From Lutraria lutraria (taxonomy: Eukaryota > Mollusca > Bivalvia > Venerida > Mactridae), in contig OZ026842.1 of assembly GCA_964023205.1 (NCBI GenBank), positions 10,261,407 to 10,325,406 of the forward strand: a DNA stretch of 64,000 bases, given 5' to 3'. The stretch's first letter is position 1. The number at the start of each line of letters is the position of its first letter. A model generated the notes under the pieces. It had not been told where the DNA came from and did no database searches. It saw only the letters and a program-made list of their open reading frames with translations. Shown here piece by piece: positions 12,990-24,515 of this stretch. The position numbers were made by a program, and so were the translations under genes.

Positions 12990-14035
12990 AACGCTGGAAC
13001 TCAGTCAGTGAAAGTCTTTGATAAAAAAAATCTTTTTTTGCAACAAAATACTGTCATTTGTGTACGCATGATTGTAGTTTAAGTGCGAACATAATGCTGG
13101 AGTATACTGTATATATTTATAATAGAACTGAACTATTTAACCTATACTTGTGTACGTATTGTCAAGATACGTGATTTGTATTCTACTTAAACATGACCTT
13201 AAACTGAACATATATACTCGTTCTAAAAAATACAAATAAAATACATCGAAAGAATGTTATTTCATGTTCACTACAAATAGATACATGTAAATAGTATATT
13301 TCCGATATCAATTAACCTTAAGCCCTCAAGTAAATGACATATATAATTATAAAATGTACACGTAGTAACGAAGTCAAAAACGATAGCAGATTTATATAAA
13401 CAGGTCAATTGAAAATTAAATTGTGTGAGCACAATATGATATAAAACAGAATATCCCCAAATAACAAGTCATTATACGGAACAATAATTTAACCTGTAAC
13501 CATAGTGAAGAAGTCTGTTGCTATTATGGTTCTCTGTTATTTTATCAAACAAGATGATCATGACAATACTCACATCATAGAACCACAATTGAAGCAGATT
13601 ACTTCATTTAAACTTTCAACGATGACACATCTTATTCATACGTCATATCATTAATATAGCCGTAATATGCAGTCGCTGAAAAAAGTTCCTCAATTTGTAT
13701 TCTTCTTATTAAATTTCATTATATATGATATATATCTATCTATACATCTTTGTAAATTTCACCTTAGGCATGCATTTGCCGATGTTGTGAGTAAACTGAA
13801 CTGAACTATCACTAGTAAGAAGGTGGAGTGTTGATGACATACGATACTGTATGATACATAAAATTGGACACATATTTTATGTATGTTACTAAATCCTATA
13901 ATTTCTAACGGTCGCGAACGTGTGACGTGATTCTCGGCAAGTACGGGTGAGGCATGCACGAGACTTCACAACTTCGAATGGTAAACCACTTACGTTCCAA
14001 AGTGAAGTAATATATGATTTAAGATTCAGACAAGA
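12990..14035. other. gene-free AT-rich stretch
   Basis: Nothing I can assign on either strand. Confidence 0.45.
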
Positions 14036-14040
14036 TCCAG

Positions 14041-14205
14041 ATGAAGAAGAATAAAGGAGAAGAATTAGAAGAACTTGAAGAAGAATTAAAGGTAGAACAA
14101 GAAGAAGAGTTAGAAAAACAACTAGAAGAAAAATTCAAGTGAATAAGAAGTAGAAGAAGAAATACTAGAAGAAGAAGAAATTAGAGAAAGAAGAACTGCA
14201 AGAAG
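14041..14205 (+). repeat. GAA-rich purine tract
   Basis: Degenerate GAAGAA/AGAAGA sequence on the plus strand. It contains a 33-codon open frame from ATG 14041 to TGA at 14140-14142 that would encode a Glu/Lys-rich helix. The composition follows directly from the purine repeat and no neighbouring signal supports a gene. Confidence 0.7.
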
Positions 14206-14209
14206 GATA

Positions 14210-15845
14210 TGGGCAAATCAGTATCTTCGTTGAAGGTTACACATAATCAAAAACATCGTGTTACTTTAAGTCGTATAAAGTAACAATACTATTAGATATA
14301 TTAACATAAATAGTCACTGACTTGTTTTATCAAGGACTTATATATGTATATAAGTCTTTGGTTTCATGTAATAACATCTTACTGCTTAGTCTAGTAAATT
14401 AATAAATGCTCACTTGGTAGGCACAAAGCGATGAATAACAACAAAACTGATATAAAATTGTGTTTCAATCGAGTAACAGATTAATATTTCAAAAAGGTTA
14501 TTTCATTTTTAAAGCTATCTGAACTGTAACGAAGCATGAAAAATGATGATAATAATGACGATTGCACTGCTACTGATGACAGTGATAAATAAATTCATTT
14601 TGTCATTTTTGTAAAATTGTTGTAAAATTGGCCCGAGCAATTACAATGTACATTGTATATAAAGCTGAACAGTTCATGTATCGTTCACGGAATGCTGACT
14701 GCAATTTGAACATTTTTACGCCAATAGTTCACACCCAAAAGTAAAACACCGAGTCTTTGATATTTTGCTTAAACCAACTTCCTAATTCTACTTCCGGTTA
14801 TGAAGCTAAAATATACACCACGGGTGATCTAAGACAAGTAGAAGATTATGATATAATAAAGGAAAACAGACATTTTCGTGTTTAAGAAGAACATTTAACA
14901 CGCAAATCTTTCAAACATCGACCTTACTAAAGTTCGTTCAGAGTTGATGGTTCATCTTGCCTTCCATAAAACCAATAATTTCAACAAGTTTACAACTTCA
15001 ATTTACATTACAGATTTTTTATCCTTTTTATGTAAGAATGAAGACATAAAAACCTATTTTTCAAGCTATAATGCCAAACACTTTTAAATCCCAATAAAGG
15101 TATGTGAAATAGAATACAAAGAAAATCAGAAAATAATTTCGGTGTGTCAATAATCAAAGTACTGTCTGAATGGCTTATTTATTTCTTTAGAGAGAACTCA
15201 TTATGACACGAGACCACGATTATCGCTTCTGATGAAAGGATAGAACCCGTCCCCACACACACAACTGTATCCATTCATTACAAAATATAGTCTACTTCAT
15301 GCCTGTGTCTTTAAAAGAAACTTTCATTACAAAACTTTCTGTACTAAGTTCCATATACAATAAACTACATGTATATAAAATCAATAATTCTGAATTTTTA
15401 TTTCAAAGAAAATCTAAAATTATTTTGATTTTGTTCATCTTGAAAAACTAGTTCACTCGCTTAGCGTAATACAAACTAATTTAAATCAATAATTCTGGGT
15501 CTATAATTTAAATTATATCTGAAAGTGCACTGATTTTGTTCTTGCAAAACTTGTAAGTACGAATAAGGTAATATTGCAACAATCATCGTAATTAGATAGC
15601 ATTTGGTGAGATACAAAGTAGGTTATATGAAATAACATACAAAAACTAAAATCAACCGACTTTCTCAGTAGTCCAAAATACGAACATTTATATCATGAAT
15701 CGTTTCATGTATGATCATACGATGTATTACATTTCATTTAAACGTATAATCATTTCTTACAATAAACATTTTTTCGTGTCGATGAATGAAACCAGACGAC
15801 AAAAAAATCCGAATAAAGAATACTGTGTCTCAAATCTGAATAAAA
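14210..15845. other. gene-free AT-rich stretch with one palindrome
   Basis: No gene seen. It holds the short palindrome listed at 14331-14360. Confidence 0.45.
14331..14360. repeat. imperfect 30-bp palindrome of the CAAAGACCTATA family
   Basis: CAAGGACTTATA on the left mirrors TATAAGTCTTTG on the right around a TATGTA centre. The same outer halves occur in the palindromes at 17194-17225 and 48080-48115. Confidence 0.7.
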
Positions 15846-15846
15846 T

Positions 15847-15968
15847 ACAGTCAAGCCTGTGTTAGCGGCCACCTGCGAATAAAAGCCAGCATTTATCTGA
15901 ACCAATGTCATTATTTGAAAACAAAATTACCTCCGAACTTTGGCCTTTATTCACAGGTTTTACTTTAC
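15847..15968. mobile_element. MITE of the CAGTCAAACCTGT family, copy 3 (internally shortened)
   Basis: ACAGTCAAGCCTGTGTTAGC followed by GGCCACCTGCGAATAAAAGC. The far end reads CCTCCGAACTTTGGCC and CACAGGTTTTACTTTACA. It is about 120 bp against about 170 bp for the intact copy, so an internal part is missing. Confidence 0.65.
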
Positions 15969-15969
15969 A

Positions 15970-17190
15970 TTGTATTTGATGTCGGAGCATATCACACTGA
16001 TAATATAATTTAACTACACAAGAAATCGATGTATCTGTAGATAATATGTTATATCCACAGCAGAAAGACCTAACATATTGTTAAAAGAACCTTAAAATGC
16101 CTTAGAAACATACATTATACACATATGTACTTTAACGGCTAGAGTCACAATAGTTGATTGGTGAACGCGGTTTATCTGACAGTCTTAATTATAGATATAC
16201 ATATACATTATTGTAAAACCACACCATTGCGGCCCTTTCTTAAGCAACAAACCCTTAAACAGCAGAGCATGATTTTCCCCACTGTACCATTTAACTATTA
16301 AGTTAACATCCCTATAGCAACAACCTCTCAACAACAACATAATTTTACTATTCCCAATGGGTGTTGCTTTACAGAGGTAGCACGGTACATATATTATGAT
16401 CAGTTATATGGTGTTTAGTTCTGCATGAAATCAGACGCAGTTCTAAGAAAAGAAATTTACGCATTATATAAATTGAACTTTATACATGTTATAAACTATT
16501 CACGATGTACAATCTATGTATAAAAATGCACAAAAAGAAACATAAAATTAAAAATGTTATAAACGTTCGCATCGCATTCTATTCGACATAATAAAACGAT
16601 AAACATTTTCTAAATATAAAAAATGTGATAAACATTAGTACTCTTGCTAATTTTAACAATTATATACATGGCAGTACGAATTAAATTAGTTAACTATCGT
16701 TGAAATTATTGAATGCTTTTTTTACTTACATGCTGAGTCTGATTGAAGTAAGATGCACTTTTATAAAATATACATTCAACTCTAAACCATATTTAAAAAT
16801 AACAGAAGCGTACTTTTCACATACTCATACATAATAATATTAAGTAATTCCGGCTCATACTGGTTCAAACCGAATCTATTACACGTTCTTTTTTTATTCG
16901 TATCTCTCTACTGGCGAGATCAGTGTTGCGTCCCATGACGGTTCGTTAATTTTACAACTTTACTAATATTGAGCCTGGAAGGTATTGCGAAATAATTATG
17001 TGAGTTAATTAAAAACATGGCGGTAGCCACAAGGTCGACTATCATATTATTGGTAAAACATTTTGTTATTCGTCTTATATAACTAAGCAAAACACATTAA
17101 TGACTAAATCTGCGAAAGGAACCATATAGTTCCCTTAGTAGATTCCATCATCATAAGCAGCGTTCTTGGGTAACTATTTCTCCATCTTTA
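15970..17190. other. gene-free AT-rich stretch
   Basis: Short frames only; no recognisable gene, RNA or complete repeat. Confidence 0.45.
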
Positions 17191-17193
17191 AAC

Positions 17194-17225
17194 CAAAGAC
17201 CTATACTATATAGTAAAGATCTTTG
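17194..17225. repeat. imperfect 32-bp palindrome of the CAAAGACCTATA family
   Basis: CAAAGACCTATACTATA and its mirror TATAGTAAAGATCTTTG. TTTAAACC lies outside on the left and TTTAAACC on the right, so a directly repeated flank is also visible. Confidence 0.75.
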
Positions 17226-17359
17226 TTTAAACCAATACTACTATCGAAAACTTAAACAATCTGTATCAGTTTTGCTGTGTATATATGTTAAACTACGGTA
17301 ACATGAAGTAGTAGCGATATTTTACATAATATTCATCGTAGTGTCACCGTATACAAGTA

Positions 17360-17550
17360 CAGATCGACAAACCTGTGAACATAGGTCAACCTTAGCCTTG
17401 GGAAAGACAACATATGGCTTCTATTGATAGATGGTGTTTATTCTGAGGTCATTTTGTACTAAACAATCAAAGACGTTTTTTTATAAGAATGGCTTTCATT
17501 CACAGGATGGCCTATATTTGGAGGTATACGTTAAAACAGGGTTGACTGCA
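17360..17550. mobile_element. MITE of the CAGTCAAACCTGT family, copy 4
   Basis: Starts CAGATCGACAAACCTGTGAA, contains GGTCAACCTTAGCCTTGGGA and the CTGAGGTCATTTTGT block, and ends ACAGGGTTGACTGCA. It lies in the opposite orientation to copies 1-3, judged by which end carries the GGGAAAGAC block. Confidence 0.65.
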
Positions 17551-17918
17551 CATTTGCAATTAGATACTCCACCAGCCAGTGTCTTCATGCGTGATATCGA
17601 TATATGGTCCGATTATATCGCGATATTTGACTATCCTATCGATAAATTGTTGTCATCCGGGTCTGAGTATTTTATATGTTAATTCTGTTTATATCGTCTT
17701 TGACACAATGGTACTACAACGCCTCATTCATATACTTGTAGACCACTTTGATGCATTTATACTCACCTTCCGATTAATTCTCATTGCTTGAAAATGATTT
17801 TTAAAGATTTTCGACATCTTCTTTAACACTTTTTTCTTCAATAGGTATTAATATCAATCGCCTTAGCAATGAACGTATCCATACTATTTTTCGTGAATAT
17901 TATTCTTCAAGATTGTCA

Positions 17919-17986
17919 CCAATCTCTACCCAGTGTTGTCGACAACCCTAGGTAGATATAACACAACCAGTCTGTGTAGAGATTGG
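17919..17986. repeat. short inverted repeat CCAATCTCTAC / GTAGAGATTGG
   Basis: Eleven-base perfect arms separated by 46 bases. ATTGTCAC just outside the left arm and again after the right arm suggests a small foldback element. No coding context. Confidence 0.5.
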
Positions 17987-18249
17987 ATTGTCACATCATT
18001 TTCAGATATTGCTGAACATTTTAATTTTTTTTCGTTAAGCAATAATTATTGAATTATTATAAACTGATCAGCTGACTTCATGCGAGAAAGATATTTGTTT
18101 CTGTCTATTATTACTGATAGTTAATGATACCCCGAGCTTTAATTACATGCTAGCAGATGATAGGCATGTATTATCTTAAATACCCAGTGCTATTGAATAA
18201 TACTAGTAGGCTGTCGTCTTCACGAGTGAACGGTAATAACAATGTTATA

Positions 18250-18770
18250 ATGTTGCGTTAGTAACGATTTATATTTGTAATGTTGTATTTGTATAATGTT
18301 GTATATGTATAATGTTGTATATGTATAATGTTGTATACATGTAATGTTATATTATGTAAAGTTGCATACATGTAATGTTGTATACATGTAATGTTATATT
18401 ATGTAAAGTTGCATACATGTAATGTTGTACACATGTAATGTTATATTATGTAAAGTTGCATATATGTAATGTTGTATATATGTAATGTTGTATATATGTT
18501 ATGTTGTATATGTGTAATGTTGCATATTTGTAATGTTGTATTATATGTAATGTTGTATATGTGTAATGTTGTATATGTGTAATGTTGTATGTATGTAATG
18601 TATTATATATAATGTTGTATATACGTAATGTTGTATGTATGTAATGTTGTATATGTATAATGTTGTATATATGTAATGTTGTATATGTGAAATGTTGCAT
18701 ATATGTAATGATGTATATGTATGTAATGTTATATAATGTTATATGTTAATGATGTTGCATTAGTAACGAT
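18250..18770. repeat. TA-rich 16-bp tandem array, block A
   Basis: Units of TAATGTTGTATATGTG type, length about 15-17. The array is bracketed by two copies of a GTTGC(G/A)TTAGTAACGAT sequence (18252-18275 and 18752-18775), so it may have expanded inside a direct repeat. Translations are low-complexity artefacts. Confidence 0.85.
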
Positions 18771-18812
18771 CTATATTTGTTATATGTAATATTGTATTTT
18801 TGTATTATTGCC

Positions 18813-18843
18813 CTGATGAGTCTAATGACGAAGCCGGTAGGCT
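18813..18843 (+). ncRNA. hammerhead-ribozyme-like core
   Basis: The order of elements matches a hammerhead core: CTGATGA (18813-18819), a 3-bp stem II GTC/GAC with a TAAT loop (18820-18829), GAA (18830-18832), then a 3-bp stem III GCC/GGC with a GGTA loop (18833-18842) and T at the cleavage position (18843). Upstream GTATTAT and downstream ATAATAC could pair as a distal stem I. Against it: the usual A-U pair next to the cleavage site is G-C here, and proximal stem I is weak. Hammerheads of this kind are known from Penelope-like elements and satellite DNA. Activity is unproven and this copy may be a decayed one. Confidence 0.4.
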
Positions 18844-18939
18844 ATTAAATGATATATAATACCATAATGTAATGTTGATTATTTTTCATTATTAATTTAC
18901 TTGACTCGGATATTTTTTAACATCTTATAGATAATATTG

Positions 18940-19365
18940 TTTATATGTAATGTTGTATACATGTAATGTTGTATTTACATAATGTTGTATACATGTTATG
19001 TTGTATATACGTAATGTAATATGTGCGTAATGTTGTATGTGTGTAATGTTATATATGCGTAATGTAATATGTGTGTAATGTTGTACATAATATGTAATTT
19101 TGTAAATGTGTAATGGTATATACATGTATATGTAATGGTGTATATGTGTAATTGTATATATGTGTAATGGTATATATGTGTAATGGTATACTAGCATATA
19201 TGCAATGTTATATATATGTAATGTTATATATGTGTAATGTTACATATATGTAATGTTATATATGTGTAATGTTATATTATATGTAATGGTATATATATGT
19301 AATGGTATATATGTGTAATGGTATATTTGTGTAATGGTATATTTGTGTAATGCTGTGTAAGTATG
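18940..19365. repeat. TA-rich 16-bp tandem array, block B
   Basis: Same unit style as block A, drifting into GTAATGGTATATATGTGTAA variants towards its right end. It stops at the unique sequence near 19366. Confidence 0.8.
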
Positions 19366-19865
19366 ACAAAAAATGGCGTACATGTATTCAAAGACGTTCT
19401 GGAAAAAATACGTATTCAAAGAAATTATGGAAGTTTTCTCACACATTCGCAAACTATCCACATTTCTTTTACATTATTCATTTTATACTTGTCTGCATCC
19501 ATGCTTACTGTGCCCTCGTAGAAATCACTTGAAAACTATTTGTGTCAGTGATCCCGCTGATGGCGAGATTCTAGTTTATTATATATTATTCATAATGTTA
19601 GTCTAGATATAACACGGTCTTTTCATCAGGTTATTAAAAAAGCATAAAGAATGTTATATAAATGTACCTATATGACCTCCGACAAACTGTTCATAGTCAG
19701 TAAAGAGACTGGCATTTATTTTTCGGATTCAGTTTATGATCATTTTTAAGTATTATGTTTTGCTACAATAAATTAGTTCATGCATGTAATTAATATTTTT
19801 ATGTATCTTATGGATAAAAGCATTTTATTGAAGAGAAAAATGGAATGAGGGATGAAAAAGGGGTG
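19366..19865. other. unique sequence between two arrays
   Basis: About 500 bp with two overlapping short frames in the first 240 bp (on either strand), none recognisable. No RNA gene seen. Confidence 0.4.
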
Positions 19866-19869
19866 AAAG

Positions 19870-20450
19870 GAAAATGAGAAGTCAATAAGGGGGGGGGGGG
19901 GGGTATATTGGTAAAGCAGTGAGGAGTCAATAAGAGGCAGAAATGATATTATTAATGTAGCAGTTAGGAGTCAATAAGGGGGAGAAATGATATTATTGGT
20001 AAAGCAGTTAGGAGTCAATAAGGGGAGAAAAATATTAATGAAGCAGTCAGGAGTCAATAAGGGGGAGAAATGATATTGATGAAGCAGTAAGGAGTCAATA
20101 AGAAGGAGAAAGATATCACTGAAGCAGTGAGGAGTCAAGAAGGGGAGAAATGATATTGATGAAGCAGTAAGGAGTCAATAAGGAGGAGAAAGATATCACT
20201 GAAGCAGTGAGGAGTCAAGAAGGGGAGAAATGATATTGATGTAGCAGTGAGGAGTCAATAAGGGGGAGAATTGATATTATTAATGAAGCAGTTAGGAGTC
20301 AATAAGGGGGAGAAAGATATTGATGAAGCAATAAGGAGTCAATAAGGGGGGGGGGAAAGATATTGATGAAGCAGTTAGCAGTCAATATGGAGAAGAAATG
20401 ATATTGATGCAGCAGTTAGGAGACGAAATGGGGCAGGAAAAAAGATAACA
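19870..20450. repeat. ~40-bp purine-rich minisatellite
   Basis: About 13 copies built from AGCAGTNAGGAGTCAATAAG, GGGGGAGAAATGATATT and GATGA, with a pure G run of about 17 at 19889-19903. It leads directly into the 20-bp array, with which it shares strong purine bias on the plus strand. Confidence 0.85.
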
Positions 20451-20499
20451 TGCAATGTATAAAATGGAGAAAGAGGGGTAAAATAAAGGAGTGAGGAGT

Positions 20500-22978
20500 G
20501 AAAATGAAAGGGAGAGAAGTATGAAGTGTGAGGGAGAGAAGTATGAAGTGTGAGGGGAAAGTATGATGTGTGAGGGAAAAGTATGAAATGTGAGGGAGAG
20601 AAGTATGAAGTGTGAGGGAGAGAAGTATGAAGTGTGAGGGAGAGAAGTATGAAGTGTGAGGGAGAAGTATGAAGTGTAAGAGAGAGAGGTATGAAGTGTG
20701 AGGGAGAGATGTGTGAAATGGGAGGGAGAGAGGTGTGAAGTGTGGGGGAGAAGTATGAAGTGTAAGGGAGAGAAGTATGAAGTGTGAGGGAGAGAAATGT
20801 GAAGTGTGAGGGAAAGAGGTGTGAAGTGTGAGGGAGAAGTATGAAGTGTAAGGGAGAGAAGTATGAAGTGTGAGGGAGAGAGGTGTGAAGTGTGAGGGAG
20901 AAGTATGAAGTGTGAGGGAGAAGTAAGAAGTGTAAGGGAGAGAAGTATGAAGTGTGAGGGAGAGAGGTGTGAAGTGTGAGGGAGAAGTATGAAGTGTAAG
21001 GGAGAGAAGTATGAAGTGTGAGGGAGAGAGGTGTGAAGTGTGAGGGAGAAGCATGAAGTGTGAGGGAGAAGTATGAAGTGTAAGGGAGAGAAGTATGAAG
21101 TGTAAGGGAGAGAAGTATGAAGTGTGAGGGAGAAGTATGAAGTGTAAGGGAGAGAGGAATGAAGTGTGAGGGAGAAGTATGTAGTGTGGGGGAGATGTAT
21201 GAAGTGTGGGGGAGAAGTATGAAGTGTGAGGGAGAAGTGTGTAGTGTGGGGGGAAGAAGAAGTATGAAGTGTGAGGTAGACAAGTATGTAGTGTGTGGGA
21301 GATGTATTAAGTGTGAGGGAAAAGTATGAAGTGTGAGGAAAAGAAGAAGTATGATGTGTGAGGGAGAAGTATGAAGTGTTAGGGAAAAAAGTATGAAGTG
21401 TGAGTGAAAAAGTATGAAGTGTGAGGGAGAGAAGTATGAAGTGTGAGGGAGAAGTATGAAGTGTGAGGGAAAGAAGAAGTATGAAGTGTGAGGGAGAAGT
21501 ATGAAGTGTGAGGGAGAGAAGTTTGAAGTGTGAGGGAGAATTATGAAGTGTGAGGGAGAAGTATGAAGTGTGAGGGAGAAGTATGAAGTGTGAGGGGGAA
21601 GAATGAAGTGTGAGGGAGAAGTACGAAGTGTGTGGGAATGAAGAAGTATGAAGTTTGAGGGAGAGAAGTATGAAGTATGAGGGAGAAGTATGAAGTGTGA
21701 GGGAAAGAAGAAGTATGAAGTGTGAGGGAGAAGTATGAAGTGTGAGGGAAAGAAGAAGTATGAAGTGTGAGGGAAAGAAGAAGTATGAAGTGTGAGGGAG
21801 AGAAGTATGAAGTGTGAGGGAGAAGTATGAAGTGTTAGGGAAAAAAGTATGAACTGTGAGTGAAAAAGTATGAAGTGTGAGGGAGAGAAGTATGAAGTGT
21901 GAGGGAGAGAAGTTTGAAGTGTGAGGGAGAATTATGAAGTGTGAGGGAAAAGTATGAAGTGTGAGGGAGAAGTATGAAGTGTGAGGGGGAAGAATGAAGT
22001 GTGAGGGAGAAGTACGAAGTGTGTGGGAATGAAGAAGTATGAAGTTTGAGGGAGAGAAGTATGAAGTATGAGGGAGAAGTATGAAGTGTGAGGGAAAGAA
22101 GAAGTATGAAGTGTGAGGGAGAAGTATGAAGTGTGAGGGAGAAGTATGAAGTGTGAGGGAGAGAAGTATGAAGTGTGAGGGAAAGAAGAAGTATGAAGTG
22201 TGAGGGAAAGAAGAAGTATGAAGTATGAGGGAGAAGTATGAAGTGTGAGGGAGAAGTATGAAGTGTGAGGGAGAGAAGTATGAAGTGTGAGGGAGAGAAG
22301 TATGAAGTGTGAGGGAAAGAAGAAGTATGAAGTGTGAGGGAGAAGTATGAAGTGTGAGGGAGAAGTATGAAGTGTGAGGGAGAGAAGTATGAAGTGTGAG
22401 GGAGAATTATGAAGTGTGAGGGAGAGAAGTATGAAGTGTGAGGGAGAAGTATGAAGTGTGAGGGGGAAGAATGAAGTGTGAGGGAGAAGTACGAAGTGTG
22501 TGGGAATGAAGAAGTATGAAGTTTGAGGGAGAGAAGTATGAAGTATGAGGGAGAAGTATGAAGTGTGAGGGAAAGAAGAAGTATGAAGTGTGAGGGAGAA
22601 GTATGAAGTGTGAGGGAGAAGTATGAAGTGTGAGGGAGAAGTATGAAGTATGAGGTGGAAGAATGAAGTGTGAGGGAGAAGTACGAAGTGTGTGGGAATG
22701 AAGAAGTATGAAGTTTGAGGGAGAGAAGTATGAAGTATGAGGGAAAGAAGAAGTATGAAGTGTGAGGGAAAGAAGAAGTATGAAGTGTGAGGGAAAGAAG
22801 AAGTATGAAGTGAGAGGGAGAGAAGTATGAAGTATGAGGGAGAAGTATGAAGTGTGAGGGAAAGAAGAAGTATGAAGTGTGAGGGAAAGAAGAAGTATGA
22901 AGTGTGAGGGAGAGAAGTATGAAGTGTGAGGGAGAGAAGTATGAAGTGTGAGGGAGAGAAGTATGAAGTGTGAGGGAG
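20500..22978. repeat. ~20-bp purine-strand minisatellite, 2.5 kb
   Basis: More than 110 copies of GAAGTATGAAGTGTGAGGGA with 18-, 20-, 22- and 24-bp length variants (insertions of GA or GAAA). A higher-order pattern is visible: the variant run GGGGGAAGAATGAAG…GTACGAAGTGTGTGGGAATG returns near 21595, 21983, 22452 and 22661. Long minus-strand frames rich in Ser-His-Phe-Leu-Thr are array artefacts. Confidence 0.9.
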
Positions 22979-23059
22979 ATTGATGTATTAAGAGTGTTAA
23001 GAAGAGAAGTTATGAGGAGACTGTGATGATTGTTGCAATAGACATGGTACATGTACATA

Positions 23060-23215
23060 CATTTGCAATGTTGTATAATATGTGTAACATTTTTTTATAC
23101 TGTATATAATGTTGATTATCTGTAATGTTGTTTATCTGTAATGTTGTTTATATGTAAGGTTGTTTATATGCAATAATGTTTACATGTAATATTGTTAATA
23201 TATAACGTTGCATAC
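23060..23215. repeat. TA-rich array remnant, block C
   Basis: GTAATGTTGTTTATATGTAA units like those of blocks A and B resume immediately after the purine array, as if the purine arrays had grown inside a once continuous TA-rich array. Confidence 0.65.
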
Positions 23216-24165
23216 GTATACGCGCATCAAAATTGAATTTTTGAATCATCGATGTTAATTACGTATTCGAATAGATAGCATTAAGTAAGCGAATTCCTCA
23301 TATAAGTGAATTACATGTATATGTCATGAATTATTACACCATAATCATATAAGAATTTTGGTTAAAATTGTATCACTTTGATTTAACACGTTACGTACGC
23401 CGCAGGTTTCTATTTGTACTTCTTTTAGATGCGTATCACGGAGAAATGAACAGATAGCTCGGGGTTAAAGAGAATATTATTGTTGTATTAATGTACATGC
23501 TGACCTACATTCATACTATTGATTTGTTTGAATTACTCAACAAAATGTTATACGTTATAATGTTATACATGTACGCTATGTACAATGTAATACCAGTACA
23601 TGTAGTATGTTCTGTTTAAGTATTTTATGTTATACACAATAATGTAAGCTATGATAATTATTATACATGTATAAGTATGTTACCCTTTGATTACTTGTGT
23701 CACTGTACGAGTCCATGTAATTTATACATGTATATACATTTTGTGTTCTTTGTTGCAATTCACAGAACAAGCGATGTACTAGTATGACACCCAAGTTTTG
23801 TAATTTTCTGAATGATATAAATTCCCGAGCCTAACAATTAACGTATGAAGCGCACAAATATAACACAATTAACATATTTAGATAGGTATACATCGATATA
23901 TACGACTTTAAAGATTTCATAAATTATTCAACATTACAAAACAAGAACATAAAATATCACTTAAAAATAATAATTTCTGTATACATGTACAATTTAAAAA
24001 AATATATAAGTCAGGATTCTCCATAGACTTCAAATGTTGAAGGACAAAAATTACATTTAGCTGATATGATAATTGTACGAGTCAACAACATTTCCAACTA
24101 AAGTAATTGTAAATTTGCCCCTTTGGTACTAGTTCTCAAAAGTCAGAAACTTTATTTTGCTAATT
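23216..24165. other. gene-free AT-rich stretch
   Basis: Many ACATGTA and TATACATGTA motifs; no gene or defined element. Confidence 0.45.
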
Positions 24166-24515
24166 TTAAAGGGGCATACCCTACAACTTGGTGCATTTAG
24201 AATTAAGGCAAAATGATGATAAATTAGAAGCTTGTAAAGCCGACGAAGAAAGTTTCAGCCAAAAATTCATCCAATTAAAAATAAAATCATAAAAATTATG
24301 TATTTGTGACACACATACATTTAGTCATGGAAATTTTTGGGTGGAAGTGATTTATTATTTATAGCTATGTTTTTTTTGCGGCTAGTACCTAAACTAGTCA
24401 TTTTATGACCCATGTTCTTCCTGCAATTATCCATTATATATTGTTTTACATATACAGCTAGCACATTTTTACACTTACACAGAATGTTTGTCAGTTTTAT
24501 GATATGCCCCTTTAA
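24166..24515. mobile_element. MITE with TTAA target sites (piggyBac-like ends)
   Basis: TTAA at 24166-24169 and 24512-24515 bracket ends AGGGGCATA and TATGCCCCT, which are inverted to each other. The body of about 342 bp has no coding capacity of its own. TTAA duplication plus short inverted ends is the mark of piggyBac-type elements. The superfamily is inferred from the target site only. Confidence 0.7.

Noticed and set aside
14041..14142. 33-residue Glu/Lys-rich peptide
   Set aside because: It falls in a GAA-rich simple tract; such frames arise automatically.
17431..17791. Two overlapping plus-strand frames
   Set aside because: The first starts inside a MITE copy; neither has protein-like features or splice support.
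20375..23058. Minus-strand frames up to 407 codons with Ser-His-Phe-Leu-Thr repeats
   Set aside because: Direct read-out of the purine minisatellite; two frames are open in parallel and unit-length changes alter the peptide at random.
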